Below, in pieces: positions 26,108 through 34,290 of a stretch of 34,290 nt of DNA. The notes beneath the pieces are model-generated. The model ran no database searches. It saw nothing but the letters and a program-made list of their open reading frames with translations, and was not told where the DNA came from. Both the position numbers and the translations under genes were made by a program. How positions within the stretch are numbered: position 1 is the stretch's first letter; each line of letters begins with the position of its first letter. Source of the stretch: Candidatus Omnitrophota bacterium (GTDB lineage: Bacteria; Omnitrophota; Gorgyraeia; JABMQH01); the NCBI GenBank assembly GCA_013203355.1, contig JABMQH010000078.1:1-34290 (forward strand), read 5' to 3'.

Positions 26108-27625
26108 ATGGAAAACACGCTAAAAGATAATATTAGGCACATAGGAATGAGGAGTGCCGTTTCTAACTATATCGGCAAAACATTAATGGTGATAGTAGAA
26201 GCCGGGATATTCATCTTGGTTACAAAAAAATTAATGATAAACGATTATGGCACATATTCATTTTTAATAGCCACTTTTGCATTTTTCACATTCTTTGCCT
26301 CGCTCGGTATTCCGTACGCCCTTTTGCGGTTTATACCGGAATACATTGAGCATGGCAAAAAAGATACCGCCATTTCAATAATACGATTAAGTCTATATGC
26401 CATAACCGCGTTGGGGGTTTTACTCATAGTTTGCAGTTTTTTTACAGCCGATAAGATTTCAATAATATTTAAGATTGCGCTATTAAAGAAATTATTTCCA
26501 CTCATAGTTCTTATCGGGACGTTTTATATAGTTATCCGGACTGGAGGAGAAATCTTGAATGCGTTGTTCCTGCAGCCATTCAGAAATATATGCCAGGTAT
26601 TGGGGAGTCTGATAAAATTGTTTTCCTTTGTCTTTATTTTTCAATATGGCTTGAGCGTAGGCTGGCTGCTGGCAGCCATTGCCGCAGTAAGCATTTTGCA
26701 GTCTCTGGCATATTTCGGGAGAATCTATATATATTTCCGTGGTGTTAAACCACAAAAAATAGTACCCAAGACAGATCTGAGGCGTTTCTCTGTTTTTAGC
26801 GCTAAGGAGTATTTATATATCGCAACAGCTTTTTTTTGGGATATGTCATTTGATATTTATGTAATTACCTATTTACTCGGGGCTGTAAGTGCAGGGATTT
26901 TTAATTTCGCAGCTTCGATAAGCTTTTTTCTATTGCATTGGTCTCCGGGAATAGTGCTTCAATCGGTTGTATTGCCCTTGTTTGTTAGAGAGCATACAAA
27001 GCGAAAAGACTCGACTTTCCTAAAGAACATATTTGGATTCTATAATAAATTTAAAGCATTTTTTGCATTTCCCGCTGTATTCGGCGTCTGGTTACTGGCG
27101 GACAAATTTGAACTTATAGTTTATCAGAATAAATTTGCGCCAGCGGTTTTGGCGCTGCGAATATTAGCATTTTCAGTAATGCTGCAAACTTTTACTATTC
27201 CAATGAGAGATATCTTTAATGTTTTTGAAAAAAACGAGTTTTCCTTATATTGCAATAGTGTAATAATCTACAGGGTTATCGCATCTTTCGTCTTAATAAA
27301 GCATTTTGGAATAATAGGCGCCGCCTATGCATATGGAACCTCAATGGTGATCTATTTTTTAATACATTTAGTTTTTATCAACCGCATTATTAAGGTACAT
27401 TACCCAGTACAGGCATTCATAAAAATATTGGTTAACTCTTTAGTTATGGCGTTATCTCTGATTATCCTGAAGCATTTTATGAATAATGATTTAGGTTGGC
27501 TATTGGTAGTTGCTATAAGTGGTGTGTTGGTTTATCTTTTCATGTCATATATAAATAAACCGTTCAAGAAAGAAGAAAGAAGTTTGATCAACACGGCTTT
27601 AGGAATTCCCATATGGCAGTTTTAA
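26108..27625 (+). CDS. Oligosaccharide flippase (Wzx-like, MOP superfamily)
   Basis: 505 aa, 'MRSAVSNYIGKTLMVIVEAGIFILVTKKLMINDYGTYSFLIATFAFFTFFASLGIPYALLRFIPEY' is a typical Wzx N-terminus; about 12-14 TM segments. Confidence 0.88.
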   Translation: MENTLKDNIRHIGMRSAVSNYIGKTLMVIVEAGIFILVTKKLMINDYGTYSFLIATFAFFTFFASLGIPYALLRFIPEYIEHGKKDTAISIIRLSLYAITALGVLLIVCSFFTADKISIIFKIALLKKLFPLIVLIGTFYIVIRTGGEILNALFLQPFRNICQVLGSLIKLFSFVFIFQYGLSVGWLLAAIAAVSILQSLAYFGRIYIYFRGVKPQKIVPKTDLRRFSVFSAKEYLYIATAFFWDMSFDIYVITYLLGAVSAGIFNFAASISFFLLHWSPGIVLQSVVLPLFVREHTKRKDSTFLKNIFGFYNKFKAFFAFPAVFGVWLLADKFELIVYQNKFAPAVLALRILAFSVMLQTFTIPMRDIFNVFEKNEFSLYCNSVIIYRVIASFVLIKHFGIIGAAYAYGTSMVIYFLIHLVFINRIIKVHYPVQAFIKILVNSLVMALSLIILKHFMNNDLGWLLVVAISGVLVYLFMSYINKPFKKEERSLINTALGIPIWQF

Positions 27626-27628
27626 TCT

Positions 27629-28801
27629 ATGATAAAAAATAAAGATATAGTTTGTATTTCGGTATCTGATTGGTTCAGGCCCTGGGGCAGCAAACAGCGG
27701 CTGATGGGACAATTGGCCCAGCATAACAGAGTGCTGTATGTTGAGCATCAAGGTTCTTTTGTAGATTTTATCAGATACCCTAAGTATTTTTTTAATCGAT
27801 TGGGCAAAATTAATAAAGTGCGCAGAATAGAACGAAATATTTATATTTATACACCTATCCCTACGTTCCCTTTTGGGAAATACTCTATTTTTGTAAATCG
27901 GATAAATCAGGCCATCTTGTGTTTTATCTTGCGTAGACTCATAAAAAAACTTAAGTTTAAAAACCCTATTTTGTGGTTTTATGCACCTACTTCATCTGAT
28001 TTAATAGGCAAATTAGGCGAGAGTTTTATTATATACCATTGTGCTGCCGATTTTGTGCACGAAAAGAAAAATCGTTTACGTAGAAATACAATTAGGGCGC
28101 TAGAGGTTCACCTAATTAAACATGCGCATATAGTATTAACACTCACAAAAGACCTATGCAAGCGCTTCAAGAAATTGAATGAGAATACCTTTTATTTTCC
28201 AAGTGCCGTCGATATGGAATGCTTTAAAGTGGTCAGAGAGGGCAACGAGAAAGAACCGGAGGACTTATCCCTAGCAAGAAGACCCAGGCTGGGCGTTGTG
28301 GGATATCTTGATGGGAATGTACTGAACGTAGATCTGTTAGACTATGTGGCCAAGGTAAATTCGGGATGGTCGGTTGTAATGATAGGGCCGTTATTTAGAA
28401 ATGTGAAGCCTTTGGCTAGACTCAAAGAAAACAAGAATGTTTATTTTTTAGGCGAAAAACCGCCAACTGCTATTCCTTTGTATTTAAAATATTTTGATGT
28501 TTGTTTGATCCCTTATACTAGGAATGAATTTACTAATAACGTTTCTCCCCTTAAGTTATACGAGTATCTGGCAATGGGAAAACCAGTTGTCAGCACCTTC
28601 TTTTCAGATGACCTAAATGACTATAAAGATATTGTGGGAGTAGCTGATAACAAAGAACAATTTTCAGAACTAGTCCGTGCATTTTTGAATTATAAGGATA
28701 ACGAACAAGGGTTTACGGCACGCATAAATTTTGCTTCCGAAAACTCATGGCAGAAAAGGCTAGACTTTTTAGATGAAAAGATAGGGGATAGATTAAAGTG
28801 A
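27629..28801 (+). CDS. Glycosyltransferase (GT4/GT1-like, GT-B fold)
   Basis: 'DWFRPWGSKQRLMGQLAQHNRVLYVEHQ', 'YHCAADF', 'DVCLIPYTRNEFTNNVSPLKLYEYLAMGKPVVSTFFSDD'. Confidence 0.82.
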   Translation: MIKNKDIVCISVSDWFRPWGSKQRLMGQLAQHNRVLYVEHQGSFVDFIRYPKYFFNRLGKINKVRRIERNIYIYTPIPTFPFGKYSIFVNRINQAILCFILRRLIKKLKFKNPILWFYAPTSSDLIGKLGESFIIYHCAADFVHEKKNRLRRNTIRALEVHLIKHAHIVLTLTKDLCKRFKKLNENTFYFPSAVDMECFKVVREGNEKEPEDLSLARRPRLGVVGYLDGNVLNVDLLDYVAKVNSGWSVVMIGPLFRNVKPLARLKENKNVYFLGEKPPTAIPLYLKYFDVCLIPYTRNEFTNNVSPLKLYEYLAMGKPVVSTFFSDDLNDYKDIVGVADNKEQFSELVRAFLNYKDNEQGFTARINFASENSWQKRLDFLDEKIGDRLK

Positions 28802-30228
28802 ACATTGTTTTAGTTGAAGTTGCCCCAGATGAAGTAATGATGACACGCATGACGGGGTATTATCTTCCTCACCCCGGGTTGGCTTATATAGCGGCCTATT
28901 TGGAAGAAAGAGGCCATGCGGTAAGTATTGTTGACCCCGTATCATCGGACAATGATATAAAACAGATGGTAAAACAGATTGTTGAGTTTAAACCACATAT
29001 GGTAGGTTTTACATCCACAACTGCGTCCCGCTTTAGAACAACAGACGTTATCAATGCCGTAAGAATGCAAACTGACGCATTTATAATAACAGGCGGCCCA
29101 CACTTTTATCCTACTGCCAGAGAAGCCATGTCTAAAATCCCGGCTATCGACTGTGTCGTCAAAGGCGAAGGGGAGATGGCGATGGCTGAAATTGCGCAGG
29201 CCGTTGAGGCGAATGAATCTTTAACTGGAATTCCCGGTATATTTTTTCGGCAGGACGGCAATATTATTGAAACACCCGATAGGGGTGTGAACAACAACCT
29301 CGATTCTTTGCCTCTGCCGGCTTATCATCTATTTGACTTAAAACGGTACAAAAGCCGCCTACTCGGCAAAAAAGGAATACCTGCGCTGGGGGTTACAAGC
29401 AGCCGCGGCTGTCCTTGCAGATGTATTTTTTGTTCCATAACGGCATTGCAGAAACATAATTTTAGAAAACGTTCACCTGAACTTTTTTTGGATGAGATTG
29501 CTTATTTTAAAAGGGAGTACGGTTATAAAGGATTTTTCTTTAACGATGACACTATCACTATTGACCGCAGCCATATCGTCAATATATGTGAGGGCATACT
29601 TAAAAGGAGGTTGGACATTCAATGGTCAGCCCTAGCTCGCGTTAATACGGTGGATGAAGATTTGCTGTCTTTAATGAAAAAAGCGGGTTGTTGCTACATT
29701 ATGTATGGGGTGGAATCCGGGAGCGATAAGATGCTTGCAAAATTAAAAAAAGGAACAACCATTGCTCAGGCCACCAAGGCAATAGAGATGACTGCGGAAG
29801 TCGGCATTCCTTTTGATGCCTTTTTTATGGTTAGCTTCCCCGATGAAACAATGGAGGATGTGCGTAAGACCATAGACCTAATGAACAAATTTTCTTCATA
29901 TCCAAATTCACACACTCCTTATGGTTTTACGTGTATATATCCCGGCACAGAAATTGAAAGACTGGCATATAGAGAAGGAGTTCTTCCAAAGGATTTTTCG
30001 TGGAATACAAAATATATTAAACCCGTTTATGCAGTATTGGGAACTGACCCTTTCAGCCCCTGCTGGGAGACCCCTCTTTTGCCATTGGAGGATATAAAGG
30101 CGATGATTTTCAGATCTCGTCCGATACCGTATAAAATCAAACAGGTTTTTCGTAAGTTGAGAGACCTTACGCCACAAGGTATTTTTTCGAGTATCCGGAT
30201 AGGTATACGCATGTTTACTATTCGCTAA
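28798..30228 (+). CDS. B12-binding-domain radical SAM protein (copy 3)
   Basis: GTG start overlapping the upstream stop; 'HPGLAYIAAYLEERGHAVSIVDPVS', 'GGPHFYPTAREAMSKIPAIDCVVKGEGE', 'SRGCPCRCIFCSIT', 'MYGVESGSDKMLAKLKKGT'. Confidence 0.87.
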   Translation: MNIVLVEVAPDEVMMTRMTGYYLPHPGLAYIAAYLEERGHAVSIVDPVSSDNDIKQMVKQIVEFKPHMVGFTSTTASRFRTTDVINAVRMQTDAFIITGGPHFYPTAREAMSKIPAIDCVVKGEGEMAMAEIAQAVEANESLTGIPGIFFRQDGNIIETPDRGVNNNLDSLPLPAYHLFDLKRYKSRLLGKKGIPALGVTSSRGCPCRCIFCSITALQKHNFRKRSPELFLDEIAYFKREYGYKGFFFNDDTITIDRSHIVNICEGILKRRLDIQWSALARVNTVDEDLLSLMKKAGCCYIMYGVESGSDKMLAKLKKGTTIAQATKAIEMTAEVGIPFDAFFMVSFPDETMEDVRKTIDLMNKFSSYPNSHTPYGFTCIYPGTEIERLAYREGVLPKDFSWNTKYIKPVYAVLGTDPFSPCWETPLLPLEDIKAMIFRSRPIPYKIKQVFRKLRDLTPQGIFSSIRIGIRMFTIR

Positions 30229-30347
30229 AGGGGCACAATATGTATTCATCTTTTTTACAATATTTGATTGATTCGAAAACTAGAGGCTAAGTATAAGTGA
30301 GCAGGAAATAAACTTTATTCAGAAATCAGAAAGAGGAAGAAGTAATT

Positions 30348-32240
30348 ATGCCTGGATTGTTTGGAGTGATTGGCGAGAACCCGCAGGGGTGGTTTCTGGG
30401 GGCCGAGCAGAGGTTAAATCATTATAATTATAAAATCGATCGCTATATTGACGAAAGATTTTGCATAGGAAGATTACACAAAGGTACACTATTTCCGAAT
30501 AACCAGCCGGTTTGGGATGAAGAGAAAAAAACAGCCGTTTTCGTTGATGGATACATAGTAATAGATGATAATATTTCGGACTCTTTAGAGAATTCAGGTA
30601 GGACGTTGAGGAAAATCCTGTCCTTATATAAAGAGAAAGGAGATAGATTTGTAAGCGATATTAAAACCGGCATTTTTAACATTGTCATTATAGACCTCCG
30701 GAATATGGTGGTTAAGCTGATAAACGATAGGATGGGGTTTAGTCCTCTCTATATTCGAAATTCGCCGACGAATAAACTATTTTTCTCCCCCGAAGAATCT
30801 GTTTTATGTGAAACTGAGGGTTCGCGAAATAAAATTGACTGGACGGGAATCTCCGAATCCTTATATTATGGCTATCCCCTGAGGGGAAGGACGTTCTTAA
30901 AGGAAGTAAGGTTGCAGGGGTCTGGATCGGTATTAACGTATAGCCTTAAAGACGGTAAACTTGATGATCGGCAGTATTTCGATTTCAATTATAATGATGG
31001 AGAAAAACAAGATCGCTGGGATGAGATTGTGAAAGAGAAATTTTTCTTGCTCGGGAAAAGATATAATTCCGATTCGCGAAGATACGGCATGTTTTTAAGT
31101 GGTGGGGTGGATTCACGGTTAATTTTGGCTACCTGGCCTAAGCGCGAGAAACTACATGCTTATACGTGGGGGGCAAAGGGTTTATCGGATCTCGAGATCG
31201 GTAAAAAAATCGCGCAAAGAGTCAAAATAAAACACACAATGCTTCCGTTTGACGGAAATACATTTTTAAATAATTGGGAAGAAACTTTTCGATTGCAGTC
31301 AAACGTATTTTATTGGTATATGACCGAGTATGCAAAAGCGGTAGAAAAGGACGGTATTGATATTGTAATTGATGGGTTAATGGGAGATGTCTTTTTAGGC
31401 GGAGATTTTTTTATTAAGAAAAGCCCCCGAGATATTCTATTTCCGTATCGGACTAAACCCAATAACCTCTCCCTGCGCGAGATGGCAGAATTGATAGATC
31501 GGGAGAGCCGCATTTTTAAGAATAGGAATATAGCTGACCTTCTTGATAATGAAAGTAGAAAAGAAATAAACAATGCCCAAGAGGAACGGATGCATGATAT
31601 TGAGCAGGATATTTCAGGGATTTATCATTCTGCGGATTGCCGGGAAAAGATAATTGAGAAATTTCGAATAGAGAATATAGGAAGAAGATTTGTCAATTTT
31701 CAAAGAGTCGGCTTAAGCTATCGCGTAGCGGCGATCCATCCTTTTTATGATTATGAACTGCTGGATTTGGTATCGGCCATGCCCATTTCATTGAGGGCAA
31801 ATCATAAAATATATTATAAAATTTGGCAAACATTAGGCGGGATTTCCTCTATTAGATATGCTCGAAATATCATTTCGCCGTCTTTGCCGTTTCCCGTGCA
31901 GGAATCTTGCATTTATCTCTATGTTATTAAAATGAGGCTTCGTGCACAATTGTATCGTTTAACCAAAGGTAGATTTTGCCACAAAGATGATTTTTATGAC
32001 TTTGATAGGTGGTTTAGAAGCGATCCGCGTTTAAACAAGTTGGTTAAACGCGGATTTTTAAACAATCCGGATTTATTTGATACGTCTGAGATGAAGAAAT
32101 TTATCGATAAGTCTTCTACCTATGAGGAAGACAATCTAAGACAGGCAGCCCCCTTATTGTTATCGTACTTATTTTTTATGAAGAAGAACAGCGGGAAAGA
32201 TTTTAGGGAAGCGGTGAAGGATGAGAGTACTATTAATTAG
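30348..32240 (+). CDS. Asparagine-synthetase-like (AsnB family) protein; N-terminal Cys2 nucleophile absent
   Basis: 'MPGLFGVIGENPQGW' aligns to the class II GATase N-terminus (MCGIxG) but has Pro2; ATP-pyrophosphatase motif 'MFLSGGVDSRLILATWP' intact; 'INDRMGFSPLYIR' GATase-like region. Confidence 0.82.
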   Translation: MPGLFGVIGENPQGWFLGAEQRLNHYNYKIDRYIDERFCIGRLHKGTLFPNNQPVWDEEKKTAVFVDGYIVIDDNISDSLENSGRTLRKILSLYKEKGDRFVSDIKTGIFNIVIIDLRNMVVKLINDRMGFSPLYIRNSPTNKLFFSPEESVLCETEGSRNKIDWTGISESLYYGYPLRGRTFLKEVRLQGSGSVLTYSLKDGKLDDRQYFDFNYNDGEKQDRWDEIVKEKFFLLGKRYNSDSRRYGMFLSGGVDSRLILATWPKREKLHAYTWGAKGLSDLEIGKKIAQRVKIKHTMLPFDGNTFLNNWEETFRLQSNVFYWYMTEYAKAVEKDGIDIVIDGLMGDVFLGGDFFIKKSPRDILFPYRTKPNNLSLREMAELIDRESRIFKNRNIADLLDNESRKEINNAQEERMHDIEQDISGIYHSADCREKIIEKFRIENIGRRFVNFQRVGLSYRVAAIHPFYDYELLDLVSAMPISLRANHKIYYKIWQTLGGISSIRYARNIISPSLPFPVQESCIYLYVIKMRLRAQLYRLTKGRFCHKDDFYDFDRWFRSDPRLNKLVKRGFLNNPDLFDTSEMKKFIDKSSTYEEDNLRQAAPLLLSYLFFMKKNSGKDFREAVKDESTIN

Positions 32241-33693
32241 GCCGCCAAAATATCTCAACGGCGGGCTCGATACAGATACATTTAATTATGCACAGCCCCC
32301 AGTAGGCATTGCCAGTATATCTGCTTTCTTGAGAAGCAAGGGGGTAGATACAGAAGTGCTTGATTTATACTTTGAAGGTGCAGGAGCCGCAAAACAGAAG
32401 TTAAGAAATATTTCAGCCGGTTTAGTTGGTGTTACGTGCATAAGCGGAGAACATCAAAATGCTCTTGATACAGCTCAGTTTGTAAAGGATAACGTAAAGC
32501 CCGCTCCTTTTGTTGTATTAGGCGGCCCACATGTTACCGTTACTAAGTTTGACGAACTCATTTTAAACTCCTATCCATTTGTTGATTTTATTATAAGGGA
32601 AGAGGGTGAAATTTCCAATTTTGAATTGATAGAAGCATTAGAAGGAAAAAGGGATTTGGATTCGGTCAAAGGGCTGAGTTTTAGGAGAAACGGCCGCTAT
32701 ACATACAATCCCGACAGGCCCATGTTGAGCAATCTTGACGCACTCCCCTTACCCGATTATAGCTTTTATGATTTTTCAAAAAATATCGGCGGTAATTACG
32801 ACGGACATTTTTTCTTCAGAGATGTGAAATCTTTTAAGTTCGCCCCTATAGTTAGTTCGCGGGGATGTCCAAACAGGTGTCAATTTTGCTCTTTGTTCTG
32901 GGGGAATAATGTTAGGATGCGCTCGGCAGAAAATGTGGTTGAAGAGATTATGGCCCTGATGCGCCAATTTGGCATAAGGCATTTTAGCTTTTTTGATGAT
33001 TGCTTTAATATATCCCTGGAGAGGATTGAAAAGTTTTGCCAACTTGTTATTGAGAGAAGGCTCAACATAAGCTGGACGGCCATGATGAGGGTAAAGCCTG
33101 TTAATTCCGAAATTCTCAAAACTATGAATAGGGCGGGTTGCCGTGGTCTGTGCTTTGGCGTAGAATCCGGATCGAACCGACTATTGAAAAGCATTAAGAA
33201 AAATATAGATACAAATGAGATAACACGCGCCTTTTCGCTTGCCAGAGAGGCAGGCATAATGTCAAAGATGTTACTTATGGTGGGAAATATGGGAGAGACG
33301 GCACAAAGCATCAAAGAGAGCCAGCTTCTTATAAGGCGTTGCAAACCGACAACCGTTGGCATTTCGCCACTTGTAGTTTTACCTAACTCCGATGTTTATA
33401 ATAGCTTGCTTGCCAAAGGTAAAATGGATGATACATATTGGTTTACGCATTCCAGGGCTCCTATATATACGGAAGAACATAGCTACGATGTACTACGCTA
33501 TTATCGTTTTAAACTACTTGGTAGTTTTTATGTCAGTACTAAAGGTTTTTTTAAATTACTAAAGGTTTTTATTTTGAAATTTGTTTTCCTAATTTTAATA
33601 AAAATGAGGATAGAGGCTGATAGTGTAAAGGCAGGTCTGCATAAATATCCTTGGATGAGATCATTACTTGGCAGGTTCAGAACGGTAGATTAA
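32221..33693 (+). CDS. B12-binding-domain radical SAM protein (copy 4)
   Basis: 'MRVLLIRPPKYLNGG', 'QPPVGIASISAFLRSKGVDTEVLDLY', 'GGPHVTVTKFDEL', 'SRGCPNRCQFCSLFWG', 'CFGVESGSNRLLKSIKKNID'. Confidence 0.87.
   Translation: MRVLLIRPPKYLNGGLDTDTFNYAQPPVGIASISAFLRSKGVDTEVLDLYFEGAGAAKQKLRNISAGLVGVTCISGEHQNALDTAQFVKDNVKPAPFVVLGGPHVTVTKFDELILNSYPFVDFIIREEGEISNFELIEALEGKRDLDSVKGLSFRRNGRYTYNPDRPMLSNLDALPLPDYSFYDFSKNIGGNYDGHFFFRDVKSFKFAPIVSSRGCPNRCQFCSLFWGNNVRMRSAENVVEEIMALMRQFGIRHFSFFDDCFNISLERIEKFCQLVIERRLNISWTAMMRVKPVNSEILKTMNRAGCRGLCFGVESGSNRLLKSIKKNIDTNEITRAFSLAREAGIMSKMLLMVGNMGETAQSIKESQLLIRRCKPTTVGISPLVVLPNSDVYNSLLAKGKMDDTYWFTHSRAPIYTEEHSYDVLRYYRFKLLGSFYVSTKGFFKLLKVFILKFVFLILIKMRIEADSVKAGLHKYPWMRSLLGRFRTVD
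33537..33570 (+). repeat. Imperfect tandem duplication, period 20 bp, with 14-bp identical core TACTAAAGGTTTTT
   Basis: TACTAAAGGTTTTTTTAAATTACTAAAGGTTTTT in the 3' end of radical SAM copy 4. Confidence 0.7.
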
Positions 33694-33704
33694 GGATACT
33701 AGGT

Positions 33705-34290
33705 ATGCGTCAAAAAATAGCGCTTATTGTCCCATATAAAAATTTGCAGAGAAACCCACAGAATATATGTTCGCCGCATATAGGGATTGCCTACGTTGCT
33801 TCAGCGCTGGAATCAGAAGGGTATCGCGTGGATGTTATTGACGCCTTAACGAATAATTATTCCCATAATCAGTTGATTAAGCGAGTGGTTGAATCCAACC
33901 CTGACGCCGTTGGGATTACATCAACGACCGACGTCCGTTTTCAGGCGATGAAGATAATTCAAGATCTGAAGAGAAGGCTTAACGTATTTATCTTTGCGGG
34001 AGGTCCGCATTTTACATTAACGGCACAAGATGCCTTAGAAAATATACCTGGTTTAGATGCGGTAGTAATTGGTGAAGGCGAAGATACCTCGCGAGTGTTG
34101 CTTAACGCCTATTTCGGAAAAGGTAGTTTTAACGAGATAAAGGGGGTAGGTTATAGGGATGGGGGGATAAAGATTAATCCATTGCGGGACCCCATAAAGG
34201 ACTTAGATAGCCTCTTAAGACCTGCCTGGCACCTCTTTAGTATGCGTAATTATAGAAAAACGCTTGTCAGGGCAGATGGCAATACTATGC
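33705..34290 (+). CDS. B12-binding-domain radical SAM protein (copy 5), 3' truncated by window end; not in ORF track
   Basis: Own translation from ATG 33705: MRQKIALIVPYKNLQRNPQNICSPHIGIAYVASALESEGYRVDVIDALTNN...VFIFAGGPHFTLTAQDALENIPGLDAVVIGEGEDTSRVLL...; open to the last base. The radical SAM CxxxCxxC lies beyond the window, so that half is inferred from similarity to copies 3 and 4. Confidence 0.75.
   Translation, partial: MRQKIALIVPYKNLQRNPQNICSPHIGIAYVASALESEGYRVDVIDALTNNYSHNQLIKRVVESNPDAVGITSTTDVRFQAMKIIQDLKRRLNVFIFAGGPHFTLTAQDALENIPGLDAVVIGEGEDTSRVLLNAYFGKGSFNEIKGVGYRDGGIKINPLRDPIKDLDSLLRPAWHLFSMRNYRKTLVRADGNTM

Noticed and set aside
32880-33362. 160-aa minus-strand ORF
   Set aside because: Antisense to radical SAM copy 4; no recognisable domain.
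1-34290. CRISPR arrays, tRNA/rRNA genes, IS elements or transposases
   Set aside because: Looked for regular spaced repeats, tRNA-like cloverleaf/CCA ends and transposase/integrase motifs in both strands by eye; none recognised. A dedicated scan (tRNAscan, CRISPR finder, ISfinder) would be decisive.

Overview
The window is one long, co-directional (+ strand) surface-polysaccharide / glycoconjugate biosynthesis locus with about 29 protein genes. Many neighbouring genes overlap by a few bases (ATGA/GTGA-type junctions), which suggests operonic expression. The content includes one complete and one 5'-truncated flippase, at least six cytosolic GT2/GT4-type glycosyltransferases, three or four multi-TM GT-C-like proteins, four NAD-dependent sugar epimerases/dehydratases/reductases, a sugar-1-P nucleotidyltransferase, and a Gfo/Idh/MocA + left-handed beta-helix acyltransferase fusion. 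It also has a NodB-type deacetylase followed by a formyltransferase, an FAD amine-oxidase/UGM-like enzyme, three zinc-ribbon SAM methyltransferases, and an asparagine-synthetase-like protein that lacks the Cys2 nucleophile. The most unusual feature is five B12-binding radical-SAM proteins in one glycan locus; the fifth runs off the window end and is absent from the ORF track. Three of the five are packed around the AsnB-like gene. At finer scale I found a decayed second copy of the GT39 gene tail, an untracked 56-aa single-TM ORF, a truncated GT2 N-terminus, and a perfect 15-bp inverted repeat enclosing a 19-aa leader-like ORF at a radical-SAM start codon. There is also a G9 tract just upstream of a GT2 start. 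No RNA genes, CRISPR arrays or transposases were recognised. All assignments come from reading motifs by eye; no database search was run. The host lineage cannot be determined from this alone.
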